The position numbers were made by a program, and so were the translations under genes. Source: Dicyema japonicum (Eukaryota > Dicyemida > Rhombozoa > Dicyemidae). Taken from it: 20,460 nucleotides of DNA. The stretch is from positions 740,282 to 760,741 of the forward strand of contig RDEW01000015.1 of the NCBI GenBank assembly GCA_011109175.1, written 5' to 3'. Below, piece by piece: positions 1-8,917 of the stretch (position 1 is its first letter; each line of letters starts with the position of its first letter). The notes below the pieces were generated by a model. That model did no database searches. It saw nothing but the letters and a program-made list of their open reading frames with translations, and was not told the DNA's origin.

Positions 1-19
1 AATTGACAAGTTCGATATT

Positions 20-193
20 TTATTCACGATTGATTAAATTGGCTGAATTTATGCCATTTCCGAGTTTATAAGCATGCAACTTATATTTTATCAGCATAAT
101 GCTAGAAAGATAATTTATCGGTAAAACGTGCTTGCGTTCAGGCAATTTCCAATATTCTTTCAAACTTTGTACTTTAGTGGTGATACGATAAAG
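20..193 (-). CDS. Candidate terminal exon of an unrecognised gene
   Basis: On the minus strand an open frame of 57 codons and a stop (20-22) begins right after a T-rich tract ending in CAG (AG at 194-195), like the 3' splice sites of the well-supported genes here. The peptide is basic and mixed in composition, beginning LYRITTKVQSLKEYWKLPE. No motif or family is recognised. It lacks a usable ATG, so it would only be coding as a last exon. Chance open frame is a real alternative. Confidence 0.22.
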   Translation of the reverse strand, partial: LYRITTKVQSLKEYWKLPERKHVLPINYLSSIMLIKYKLHAYKLGNGINSANLINRE

Positions 194-262
194 CTGCCAA
201 AAAAATAAAAGCAGTAAATTCCATGCCTATTTTGAAAGAAAAACATTATCATTTTCAATATC

Positions 263-721
263 AAAACCTAAAGGGAATTATCAAGATTGCATTAAACCAG
301 CAGGTTAGAACTGTCACATGAAATTATCCAATCCTACCTTACGGCATAGACTCTAGACTTCTCTAAGAAACAAAAAGCTATGAGAATTATTACAGGAGAT
401 TCTTCCCCGGAGGCATACACTCATCTCCAGATTTTTCCTCTGAGGCATACACTATGAAAGCAGAAAGCTATGAGAATTATTAGAGAAGACTNAAAACCTA
501 AAGGGAATTATCAAGATTGCATTAAACCAGCAAGTTAGAACTGTCACATGAAATTATCCAATCCTACCTTACGGCATAGACTCTAGACTTCTCTAAGAAA
601 CAAAAAGCTATGAGAATGATTACAGGAGATTCTTCCCCTGAAGCATACACTCATCTCCAGATTTTTCCTCTGAGGCATACACTATGAAAGCAGAAAACTA
701 TGAGAATTATTGGAGAAGACT
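263..721. repeat. Direct repeat pair A separated by a single N
   Basis: Positions 263-491 and 493-721 are the same 229-base sequence at a fixed offset of 230, with about six substitutions and no indels. The two copies meet at the single N at 492. Related but more diverged pieces (motifs such as CTATGAGAATT and CATACACTCATCTC) continue to about 850, so the region is also a family of local degenerate repeats. A true tandem duplication is possible, but two allelic contig ends joined without merging fit better. Confidence 0.85.
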
Positions 722-805
722 CTTGCCTTGGGACTTGTACTCATCTCTAGGCTTTTTCAGGAAAACACAAAGCGTTGAGAGTTATTACAAAATACTTTTG
801 CCTTG

Positions 806-1276
806 GAAAGCTATGAGAATTGCAACAGGTTGGCTAAGACATCAGGAATGAAGCATGCACTCATATCTAGGCCTTTCTAGGAAAACAGAAGGTCACTATA
901 CATGCAAGCTAGGAGAACTGTATACCCCCTGAACTCCAACCCAGTAACCTGTCCAATTAACAAATTCCTCTACCCATAACAGCTAGCACTAAACTGAAAC
1001 CTTAGAACAAATTGTTAAGATAAGNTCAATCATCTCTAGGCTTCTTCAGGAAAGCAGAAAGCTATGAGAATTGCAACAGGTTGGCTAAGACATCAGGAAT
1101 GAAGCATGCACTCATATCTAGGCCTTTCTAGAAATACAGAAGGTCACTAAACCTGCAAGCTAGGAGAACTGTTTCACCCCCTGAACTCCAACCCAGTAAC
1201 CTGTCCAATTAACAAATTCCTCTACCCATAACAGCTAGCACTAAACTAAAGCCTTAGAACAAATTGTTAAGATAAG
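806..1276. repeat. Direct repeat pair B separated by a single N
   Basis: A segment starting GAAAGCTATGAGAATTGCAA at 806 runs to 1024, next to the N at 1025, and is repeated from 1057 to 1276. The offset moves from 251 to 252 through one single-base indel, and there are several substitutions. The 31 bases between the N and copy two do not match the end of copy one. As with pair A, the N placement suggests an assembly join. No coding potential is seen in the unit. Confidence 0.82.
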
Positions 1277-1310
1277 AGTGTCTAACAACTAAGAGTAAAG
1301 GAAAGTCCAA

Positions 1311-1594
1311 TTAATCCTCATCAACAGAAGCATTTGAGTTATCCCCCCAAACACAAATATTCCTCCTGATTTGATTGTATATTCCCTTCGAAGTGGGGTT
1401 TCCGTCCACAAAATTCTTAAGCTCCATCCCCTTGTTGAAGGCAGTGTTCGCGATTTCCATAGCTTTTTTGTGATCGCGAAGAATCTCATAGACAAAGACG
1501 CTATAGTTAAGATACAGTCCAAGATAGCTGGAATCCGAAGGCTCCAGTTTATCAGCAATACTTATCCCCTTTACATAAGCTTCAANCAAAACAT
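1311..1594 (-). CDS. 14-3-3 protein, last exon (partial)
   Basis: 14-3-3 proteins are dimeric adaptors that bind phosphoserine or phosphothreonine motifs. The translated exon (stop 1311-1313) matches the last third of the family, helices 7-9: LGLYLNYSVFVYEILRD corresponds to the usual LGLALNFSVFYYEIL, and RRNICVWGDN to RDNLTLW. The two asparagines and the tryptophan of the peptide groove in this part are kept. The Arg that normally precedes LGLALN is Tyr, so it is a divergent paralogue. The acidic tail ends ASVDED. An N at 1586 breaks the exon near its start; an AG at 1595-1596 could be its 3' splice site, but sequence beyond the N may be another contig. I find no upstream 14-3-3 exons at 1597-2444. 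Confidence 0.82.
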
Positions 1595-1596
1595 CT

Positions 1597-2444
1597 AAAA
1601 ATTTAACTTTAATAAATGAATTAAATTTAAAACTTTGTTAATAATATGTCAGTAATTTTTAAAAATTAAAAATTCAAAGAACACTTAATTTAGGGAGCTT
1701 GAATGGCCATGCTGTTTCCTCTGACAATGGCTATCGAGATATGCTCTCGAAGCCATCCAGTCTCATGTGGATCCTTGGTGGCCCTTTGGATTATTACGAA
1801 CTAGATCGTCCACTTATGGGCAAGGATTCCTGACGTCTCAACAGCAAATGAAACAAAAAAGTAATCTTTCGAATATGTTAGTCTGAAAACATTACCAGTT
1901 CGAAAGTGTAGCGCAAAATATCTTATGAATAACTTTTTTCATTCTCATTACGTTTCTCAAAGAATAGTCAAGAAAAGCAACCGTAATAATTTAAACAGCA
2001 CAGTAATTGAATATTTGAGGATGGATTTTGTCAGCACAAGCAGACTTCTCCCTTCGGTTCCTTTTTCGGATTAATTATGTATGACTGTTTGTGCTAGCTA
2101 GACCTACCAAATATTCTAAAGTTAAATAATAAAATCATAAGGTTTACAAAACTATAGACAAAATTAAACAATCGGTTTCGTCTCTGGGGCCATCGTACCT
2201 TTTAGATTACTAGAATGCGTGTCACCCCTCCTTTGTCCTCACTTCGATTACTGAACTACTCCAGATACATCTGACTAATCTCTGGAGCGTCAGCTATTGG
2301 CTGCTACTTAGTCACCATTTCCTTCACTCGAAGGGACTAAAGGTAAGTAAATAAAAGGAAAAATAAGAATTATGACGAATAAGAGCTTATAAGTGGAAAT
2401 TTTAACAAAACTACAATCCAATAAATAAGGAAGTAATTGAATAA
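1597..2444. other. Intergenic stretch between 14-3-3 and carnitine carrier
   Basis: No host gene is recognised on either strand. The stretch is AT-rich at 1597-1680 and 2100-2170. It holds one retroelement tail remnant (1690-1800, listed separately). The part 2180-2350 is closer to balanced base composition but has stops in all frames. Confidence 0.5.
1690..1800 (-). pseudogene. Decayed retroelement C-terminal tail
   Basis: Minus-strand translation gives ETGWLREHISIAIVRGN followed by SMAIQAP and a stop. This matches the pattern R-E-x-x-(F/L)-L-x-(Q/E)-R/H-I-S-x-A-I-x-R-G-N found at the extreme C-terminus of reverse-transcriptase-associated proteins in many invertebrate genomes. A second, independent copy of the same tail lies at 14460-14745 (IAILRGNSFAIHAAG). 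A stop lies just upstream, so only a fragment remains. The match to the family is from memory of its pattern. Confidence 0.5.
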
Positions 2445-3546
2445 TTAGACAAGCTTATTCATGAACAAAATAGCAGCTTCATATCCCATAAAACAAGCCT
2501 ACATATAAAACACAAAACATACGGCATTTGCAAAAAAGGCCCTGACTACCACAGGAGAGAATCCTTTATAAAACCCCTTTATTCCACTTTCTCTATAATC
2601 TCTACAACAGCGTCACGAGGACCGTTGGGATAGGCACTTTGAGAGGCTTGAGAATAAGCTAACTAAAACCAGTCTGAAATCTAGACTTGACCGTGTCTTG
2701 CGGCAAACAAACCACCCAGTTGAAGACACCGGCCATTCCACCAGCAAATAAAGTCTTGAATGGACTTAATCCTCTACCACGTGGTTAGTTAAAAATTACT
2801 TTTCTGAAGAAAGCTTATCTTTAAGATAATTGTAAGTCAAAAAATAAGCACCAGTCCCGGGTACATCTAAATATTTTTAAAATCTCAAACCTCTATATAG
2901 CGTCAGAAGGCTTCCCTTATATATGGACCTGATACCACCTTCTCTGAAAAGCTTCTTAGCACAATCGATTGGCCCGTTGTATAATTTTACGTTGGAATTA
3001 GTCTGAACTCGTAGGAGACACTTTATTCGTTCACCAGGAGCCATTAGGGCCACTGTCCATGTACCAGATACAAATCCGGCATTTAAAATATTTAAATAAC
3101 TAAAATATAAAAATTAAAAAATAATTTTTAAATTTAACAAATATGAATACAAAATAATTTGATGTGACAAAAAATTTAAATTTAAAATAAAATTTATTAC
3201 GATGGAGCCTGTGACCGGTTTCCTGTAGATTGTAGCCTCAGCCCAATATTGTAACCAAAAAAGCATAATGCATAAATTGGAGCCACTCCAACCAATGGTG
3301 CCCCCATTCCTTTGTAAAAGCCGAAGAATCCCTAAAATAGTAATTTAACTAAGAACCTCATTCTTCAGCATTTTTCTTGCGCAGTCAGTGGCGTTTAAAT
3401 ATCCAGATCCTGTCTGCAATCTTACCTAAAATAATTTGTTGCTTCTATACTTTAATTGTGTCGAAAGGAAAACCAGAAGCAACTAGACAGCATCCACCAA
3501 ATCCGCCTGCAATTATGTCTTTTATTAGGCTTTGTTGGTTCGTCAT
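2445..3546 (-). CDS. SLC25A20: Mitochondrial carnitine/acylcarnitine carrier (SLC25A20-like)
   Basis: Inner-membrane antiporter that brings acylcarnitine into the matrix in exchange for carnitine for beta-oxidation. Eight exons (minus): 3451-3546, 3357-3425, 3201-3331, 2891-3099, 2800-2866, 2670-2773, 2523-2646, 2445-2498. Introns are 25, 25, 101, 24, 26, 23 and 24 nt, all GT-AG. All three carrier repeats keep PX(D/E)XX(K/R): [19 protein letters not shown] and [18 protein letters not shown] is characteristic of the carnitine carrier. The C-terminus reads RAFFANA then ACFMGYEAA, close to the animal protein. The start ATG at 3544-3546 gives [18 protein letters not shown], the usual repeat-one opening. 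Exon sum is 854 nt, one base short; the frame breaks near 2585-2590 between EIIEK and GIKGFYKG. With that base the product would be about 284 aa versus about 300 in mammals. A sequencing deletion is more likely than a pseudogene. Confidence 0.9.
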
Positions 3547-4404
3547 TAGAATAACAATTGTTCGATATAACCTGACTTATTAAAAATTAAAAACGATAAT
3601 TTTATTTAAAAATTTTTAATTCTAATTTTTATTTTTTTATTAATTAATTATTTCTTTTTACTTTAGAATGGGATATTATTAAATTTTATTTATGTGAAAA
3701 CCACATGGCGCCATGTAGTGCATGCTGTTAATTGGTTGAAAATTTCTCTTCCTTCCCTCTGATGCCGTCATTGGATCCACCTTAATAAGGAGACGCCCAA
3801 TGCCTGGTCGGCATTTAAAAGGATCCAATTATTCATTTCACCCTAAGATAATTCCGTTTCCGGCTGTAGTTCTGGAATCGACCTCAGCTCCCAGAATAAC
3901 GTCCTCTGAATAAATTTTTTGAGTGAAGATCCTGCTGGAATGATCAAGGAATTAGTTAGTTTGTTTTACCCTTTGTCTTTAGAACAATTTTATTTATTTT
4001 TATTTTATTTACATAATTTTCGGGTAGACGAATTTTTGTCAGTAAAAATCGATTCTTCGATTAAAATCGATTTTAATTGGTTATTTTGTCGAAGGCTTCT
4101 GATCCTAAGCTATATTTTTTTCATTATCGTGTCATCGTGTGATCCACCTGTCTCAAGAAGCGCGTGTGCATCCACGAGTCATTTCATTAGAGGTTTCGCA
4201 CATTTGGTGTTCTGGATGGAATTGAAGAACTACTCTCTACAACTACGACAGTGGAAAATGGGTAAAACACTACTAACAAAAATTTCATTTTAAGTGAAAA
4301 TCCAAGATTATCCAAAAATACATTTTTTATTAATCTTGAAATTTATTTAATTCCCGATCAATAGCGTAACTTATTTTTTAACGGTAAAAAATAACTTTTT
4401 AAAA
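3547..4404. other. Intergenic stretch upstream of the carnitine carrier
   Basis: Nothing is firmly recognised. Positions 3580-3680 are nearly pure A/T. A 124-codon open frame on plus (3919-4293) has a hydrophobic patch (LLILSYIFFIIVSS) but no family resemblance and no strong coding signature. Shorter open stretches lie on minus at 3720-3960. Positions 4040-4072 carry a small inverted repeat based on AAAATCGATT. I make no gene call. Confidence 0.4.
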
Positions 4405-4740
4405 TTTTTCTCATTTTCAGCCCCTCCTCTGAAAACATAGTTTTTCCATGTGCTGAATTCTCAATTGAACTGTGAAGTGGTGAATAAGGGGATTAATATA
4501 GAACTTGAAGGTTTTCTATTTCAATCAAATCTTTAACTATGAATACGGACATTATCAAAAATAAAGATCGAGTCTTCAATTTCCTCTTCTAACAAAGATT
4601 TTTTAAGGATTCCAGAAAAATTGGTCATCGATGCAATTTCTGATTCTGATGGCCCATACAAGAATGTAGACGAAAGATCCTAAAACAGTTCTTCCACGTA
4701 TGGTCTTTAGGATACTGAAAATCCAACCTCATAATGGGTT
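4405..4740 (-). pseudogene. Decayed DDE transposase fragment (IS630/Tc1-mariner type)
   Basis: Minus-strand reading gives ILKKSLLEEEIEDSIFIFDN then VRIHS (about 4550-4620), matching the second catalytic Asp block (I-x-D-N-x-x-x-H) of IS630/Tc1/mariner DDE transposases. Downstream, split over two other frames near 4430-4490, are SPYSP, IEN and FSTWKNYVFRGGAEN, matching the P-P-Y-S-P-x-L-N-P-I-E block with the third catalytic acid and the usual W-K-N that follows. At least two frameshifts and one stop separate the blocks, so it is dead. The first catalytic Asp region was not found upstream, and no terminal inverted repeats were seen. Confidence 0.6.
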
Positions 4741-5059
4741 TTAAGATGAAAAAATATATTTACCCTTATCCCAATGATTACAAAGTGACGCTATTGGTCG
4801 TGAAAGCTTGTATTAGAAAGACACTAAGAAATGAGTTGAGACTGACCACATTAATGTTGCTCAGAACAGGTGGAAAGATTCTCCACTGCTCGTCTAAACT
4901 TTCCACTGCTCTTCCTTATCCGTTCCATTCTTTAAGACGTGGACAAAATTTTATCATTAGAATTAAAATTTCAGTTAGGTTAATTTCATTGGAATCACTG
5001 TTGTTACATTATTACGTCAATGATAGTTAGTTAAATGGACTCCTTGTTACCCATAAGCA
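4741..5059. other. Unassigned stretch between two transposon remnants
   Basis: A 98-codon plus-strand open frame overlaps it (4734-5030), but its sequence is unremarkable and matches nothing I know. It may be unrecognisable remainder of the flanking transposase or endonuclease elements. No gene is called. Confidence 0.35.
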
Positions 5060-5226
5060 TATGAATACTTATGGTACCGCTTGTGTTGTGCTCTTCACTA
5101 TCCGTTCTACTCCCGATCCACATTCATCTTTTTTAGGCAAGCCACACTAAATTTTTATCGTTCCAAATTCATGCATAAGGTATCCAGTTTAGTGTTGGAA
5201 ACGAGTCCTCTGACGTTGAAAGTCAC
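5060..5226 (-). pseudogene. Decayed non-LTR retrotransposon endonuclease start
   Basis: Minus-strand translation from 5225 reads VTFNVRGLVSNTKLDTL, then CMNLER, a stop, and KFSVACLKKDECGSG. This matches the start of the apurinic-type endonuclease of non-LTR elements (x-N-V-R-G-L-x-S-x-x-K-L-D-x-L ... A-C-L-Q-E). The catalytic Glu of QE appears as KK, and an in-frame stop interrupts the block. The reverse transcriptase that should follow (lower coordinates) is not recognisable. Confidence 0.6.
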
Positions 5227-5701
5227 AATTGTAAAGGGGTAGAATAGGCAGACTGAGTGCAATATAAAGACGTTGATAAAATTCATATTTTTCTCATTTT
5301 TGTTGGTATAATTACTTTCAAGACGAGTGCCGGGCGAGAGGCCTGATGTCCCTTAGTTCGAATATCGTTTCTGTACATTCCGGTTTAAGATTCCACGCAT
5401 CTACGATGCTTTGATTTGACGATTGACGGCGTCATCAGTGAAGATTTCACTGCGGAACCGGAACATCTATTAAAAACATAAACGCAACAAAAAGAAAAAA
5501 AAAGTGAAGAGCATTCCTTGGATCTCCTCTACGATAAGTTATCATAACTGTTCTTTACTTAAATAATATGTGTCCTGCCTAAGCTGAGCTATAGCCAGTC
5601 AGGATATCTAACTGGAGTTTTTAAATTATTAGTATATCAAGAATATTTCATGTTATGATTAGGGTTTAATACTGTTATCGAAATTTAAATATCGTTAACA
5701 A
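5227..5701. other. Intergenic stretch downstream of ETF-alpha
   Basis: No conserved reading frame is recognised. It starts with probable remainder of the adjacent retroelement fragment and becomes AT-rich toward 5640-5701, where the 3' flank of the minus-strand ETF-alpha gene lies. No canonical AATAAA is seen directly behind that stop. Confidence 0.4.
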
Positions 5702-6806
5702 TTATTTAATGCGACTGTCCTTTATGAATGTAGTGAGTTGAGGAACAATCTAAATATATAAACAAATATACCTCAAATAAATCGCCAACAACTCCATAAT
5801 CACAATTATCAAATATTGGAGCAGATTCATTCTTGTCAATGGCAACGACTACTTTGCTGTCCCTCATTCCAGCCAAATGTTGAATAGCGCCAGACAATCC
5901 CACACATATGTACAATTGAGGAGACACAACTTTCCCTGTTTGACCCACTTGCAGATCATTTGATACAAATCCGAGATCCACTGCGGCACGGGTAGCCCCG
6001 ACTGCACCATTCAAACTATCTGCGAGTTCATAGACTAAAGAAAATTTGTCGGCAGTTTTCAATCCTCTCCCTAGAATTTATTAGGATTATAAAACCCCCT
6101 GATACAACAACTTTTGCTGTTGTTAGACTAGGCCTTTCAGATTCAGGAATGTCTCTGCTTATAACTGATGTGTTTGAAGGAGTGGCGATTGGAAGGACTA
6201 TCCGAGAAGACGCTCGCGATTGTGACTCAACCGGGGGAGAGAATGATCTCACAGTAATCACTTTGATGTTATCAAGGGATTTGACTGTTGCGGTGACATT
6301 ACCTAAATGCGGAGACAAATCAACCAGCGTACTGACGACGCTCGAATGTGTCAGAATCTATCACAGAAGTGACATCACTGAGCATACTAACTCCAAGTTT
6401 AGCTGACACGTGTCCTAAACAATCCTACAATGAACAATCATGATAAACTCTCATTAGTGAGGATGATCCACCGACAATATGAGTAAATGACCCTTCTTTC
6501 ACCAAATGGAGGATCAGAGAGGCCAGTCCAACTGTGTGTAGATTGGAGTCCTCACAAACCAGTACTTCTTTGATCCCAACGAGACTGGTGGTCTGTTCTG
6601 CTAACTAATAAATAATCTAATAAGGACACAGTTTTTGCGTGTTTAGAGGAAGCAACCAAGCATGTAACGTCGTTTTGGAAGGCTGAGGAAGCAGTGATAG
6701 CACTTTTGGTAGCGTCACTGAGTAAGTTTCCACTTTCTTCGGCAATGACAAGCGTGCTGGATGAGCGAGAAAGTAATTTTACAGTCCTCAATAGGCGTAG
6801 ATACAT
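5702..6806 (-). CDS. ETFA: Electron transfer flavoprotein subunit alpha
   Basis: Mitochondrial-matrix FAD protein that, with ETF-beta, passes electrons from acyl-CoA and amino-acid dehydrogenases to ETF-ubiquinone oxidoreductase. Six exons (minus): 6630-6806, 6449-6604, 6325-6424, 6096-6302, 5772-6070, 5702-5749. Introns are 25, 24, 22, 25 and 22 nt, all GT-AG. Exons total 987 nt, 328 aa and TAA with no break, against 333 aa in human. The N-terminus [14 protein letters not shown] is a basic matrix-targeting presequence, followed by STLVIAEE. The C-terminal FAD domain holds [24 protein letters not shown] and [17 protein letters not shown], with the FAD-contacting Arg, Thr and His in place. Oddity: the usual AIN of the family signature reads AID ([13 protein letters not shown]). 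The gene is functionally linked to the carnitine carrier 2.2 kb away through fatty-acid oxidation. Confidence 0.95.
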
Positions 6807-6965
6807 ATTTATTGATGATTTTAAAATTAATGATTTTATTTAAAATTATAATTTTTTTTAAATTTTATATTTCATATTGAGATCGTCTTTTGTGAAGGAC
6901 TAGAGTTAATTGAGATCAATTAAATTAAAATACATACTTCCGTCAATCAGCTACTGCTGCGCGGC

Positions 6966-7240
6966 ATGGGCACTAACATATCCAACACCAACCTAAAGAA
7001 AATAAACTCCTTAAGAGACAGCAACAAAGACCCTACAAAGATCTTCCTCTTCGATATTAAAACCAACCCCGTTCGAGGATCTCGTGAAGAATACGGGAGC
7101 TCTGCCAAAACCTCCAAAAAGTCATTCGTCCACACCGAAAATGTGTCGGTACTCGAAAGGAACACCGAAAAAAGATGAGGCAACTGCTCAAGGAGGCCGG
7201 GATCACTTGACGGCTCCTACTCTGTTTTGTCGATGATTCT
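6966..7240 (+). CDS. Possible small gene divergent from ETFA, weakly CDCA3-like
   Basis: An ATG at 6966 opens MGTNISNTNLKKINSLRD, about 160 bp upstream of and divergent from ETFA. The frame stays open for 70 codons. If one A is dropped from the run near 7040, a different frame continues as DPTRSSSSILKPTPFEDL and then a Ser/Pro/Lys-rich stretch. The Met-Gly start, the D-P-(R)-S-x-S-x-G/S-I-L-(R/K)-x-P box and the low-complexity Ser/Pro tail recall CDCA3/Tome-1, a cell-cycle protein. The resemblance is short and needs a frame correction, so this is only a suggestion. An AATAAATAAAATAATA tract near 7249 could supply a poly(A) signal. A chance open frame cannot be excluded. Confidence 0.25.
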
Positions 7241-7335
7241 TGGTTCTAAATAAATAAAATAATAGTGATAACACCAGAGACCACGGTTACACAAATTAAC
7301 TAATCACGTGATCCCAGCACGCTTTAGCAGGGACC

Positions 7336-7740
7336 TCATCTTGGCCCGATGCTCGTCCCCACACAAGCACGTATCGGTCGAGTGACTGGACCTTCGCAGT
7401 CACGACGGCGCGTTCCATGGTTCAATCTTATTAAGGCTTCAAGAGGCATTGGTGGCTGGAGTTCTCTAGAGATCCAGCGTTCCGTGATTTTGGAGGCTCT
7501 TCTCCGGCTAGCCTCGATTTTCAAAACATTCGTCAAGAGATGAGTGGACCCTATATACCACATGCATAAGAGATGCCTGGTTCAATGAATTGTTTATATA
7601 CCGTGTTTAAAACAGAATGCTTTCCGATCTTCCATAAGCCTGTGAAGCATTTCAGAACATTGGTTTTTTTTCGGATTTCGTAATTACGTTTTCAACATGG
7701 GGAGAGAATGACATATACATGTCAAAAGTCACCCCAAGGA
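7336..7740 (-). pseudogene. Decayed non-LTR reverse transcriptase, C-terminal part
   Basis: Minus-strand translation in shifting frames gives ILGVTFD-like and FSPHVENVITKSEKKTN, then VLKCFTGLWKIG and NTVYKQFIEPGISYACG, then a 75-codon frame with LLTNVLKIEASRRRASKITE. This is the order after the YADD motif of jockey/I-type non-LTR elements: L-G-V-x-F-D, a helix-rich thumb, Y-x-x-x-I-x-P-x-I-x-Y-A, then the L-x-x-I-Q-x-x-A-x-R-x-I helix. At least two frameshifts occur. It is distinct in sequence from the reverse-transcriptase tails at 12150-13180 and 20000-20460. Confidence 0.65.
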
Positions 7741-8897
7741 TCCTTTGGGATTTTCTGAAAGGAAATAATTAAATAAAATAAATAATTATATCGCTGTTGA
7801 TATTGATAAAAGTTCCCAATGGGTGTCATTCAGTCATTTTGCACGTGTAGTACCCATCGTGTTGGTGAAGGGAACGGTATCTCTCACCATTCTCATCACA
7901 CCACCACCGATTGAACCATTTGTTTAGTCAACACGTTTACAGGAGAATCCTTTAAATCTTGAGGGTCAGCTTTGAAGGAGTTAGATGAGTCTCCTGAAGA
8001 AGACCGATGTTTTGGTTAATCGGAAAATGCATGAGTTCATCTCGTAGATTCCGTTGATTTTTAGTCGTAGAATATTAATGCTTTAGAAAGACCCGGTTGT
8101 ATTCCACGCCTCCTGACAGAAATAGTGACTTGAAGCGGCTTATAGTAGCCAGGATTTTCTGAGAAAAAGTCCTTGTGAGGAAGGTGAAGATGGTCTTTTA
8201 TTGAAGAAAATATCATCCAAATTTCTCCACAAGAATGTGATCCACATAGAATCATTACGCTGGATGGCCTCCTAAATGTTAGTGAGGGGGAAGGTAACTA
8301 ATTATTAAATCGTAATCCTATCGGATAACTAATACCGACTTAATAAATCCGAGGTTAATAAAATTGAAATTAACTAATCTTGAAAAAAACACCGACAGAA
8401 TGTAATCACGTTTCTTTGAACTGATGTAAATCTCCTCATCACCAATGTTATTTTTTTATCTCCCGTGGTTGAAAAAAAGACGCATCAAGTTTATGACCGG
8501 ATATTTATCCTTCAAGTCAAAAATTTGGAAGAACTTGAACATTTAGCGTATCCCGGGGGAAGAAAATTTTAGAATATTTTCACAATATTTATTTGACCTC
8601 AATCTAAAACTTTAATCCCCAAAAAACGAGAGTACATATCAATCTTTTTTTCAGATTGTATATCACTCATTTTTGGTCCTTTATAGCCTAACCACAATGT
8701 GACGTAAAATGCCTTTAGCAAACACATTGGACTGCTGCTAAAAATTACGTTTTATATGGAACGCACTTTAACGGCATAAAATATTGTTCATTAAACCGCC
8801 GACTCAATGGTCAAAATCAGTCACGTGTTAACATTAAAAGTCATAATTCGAAAATAATGATAAAAACTGATTCGGTAAAATTAAACAATAAACCAAA
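7741..8897. other. Long intergenic stretch downstream of BiP
   Basis: No conserved gene was found. A 64-codon minus frame (8061-8255) is the longest open stretch and has no recognisable motif. Positions 8290-8700 are AT-rich with scattered homopolymers. The left edge may contain further unrecognised remainder of the adjacent retroelement. Confidence 0.4.
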
Positions 8898-8903
8898 TTT
8901 ATT
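8898..8903 (-). terminator. Probable poly(A) signal of the BiP gene
   Basis: On the minus strand AATAAA lies about 15 nt after the BiP stop codon (8918-8920). It is the canonical animal hexamer, and its position implies a very short 3' untranslated region. Supported by motif and location only. Confidence 0.5.
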
Positions 8904-8917
8904 GAACCCACATTAAA

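Noticed and set aside
3919-4293. 124-codon plus ORF as a gene
   Set aside because: No similarity, no splice logic, biased composition in AT-rich DNA; left as an unassigned stretch.
7340-7540. tRNA or other structured RNA in the GC-richer segment
   Set aside because: No cloverleaf or A/B boxes fit; the segment is explained as a reverse-transcriptase tail on minus.
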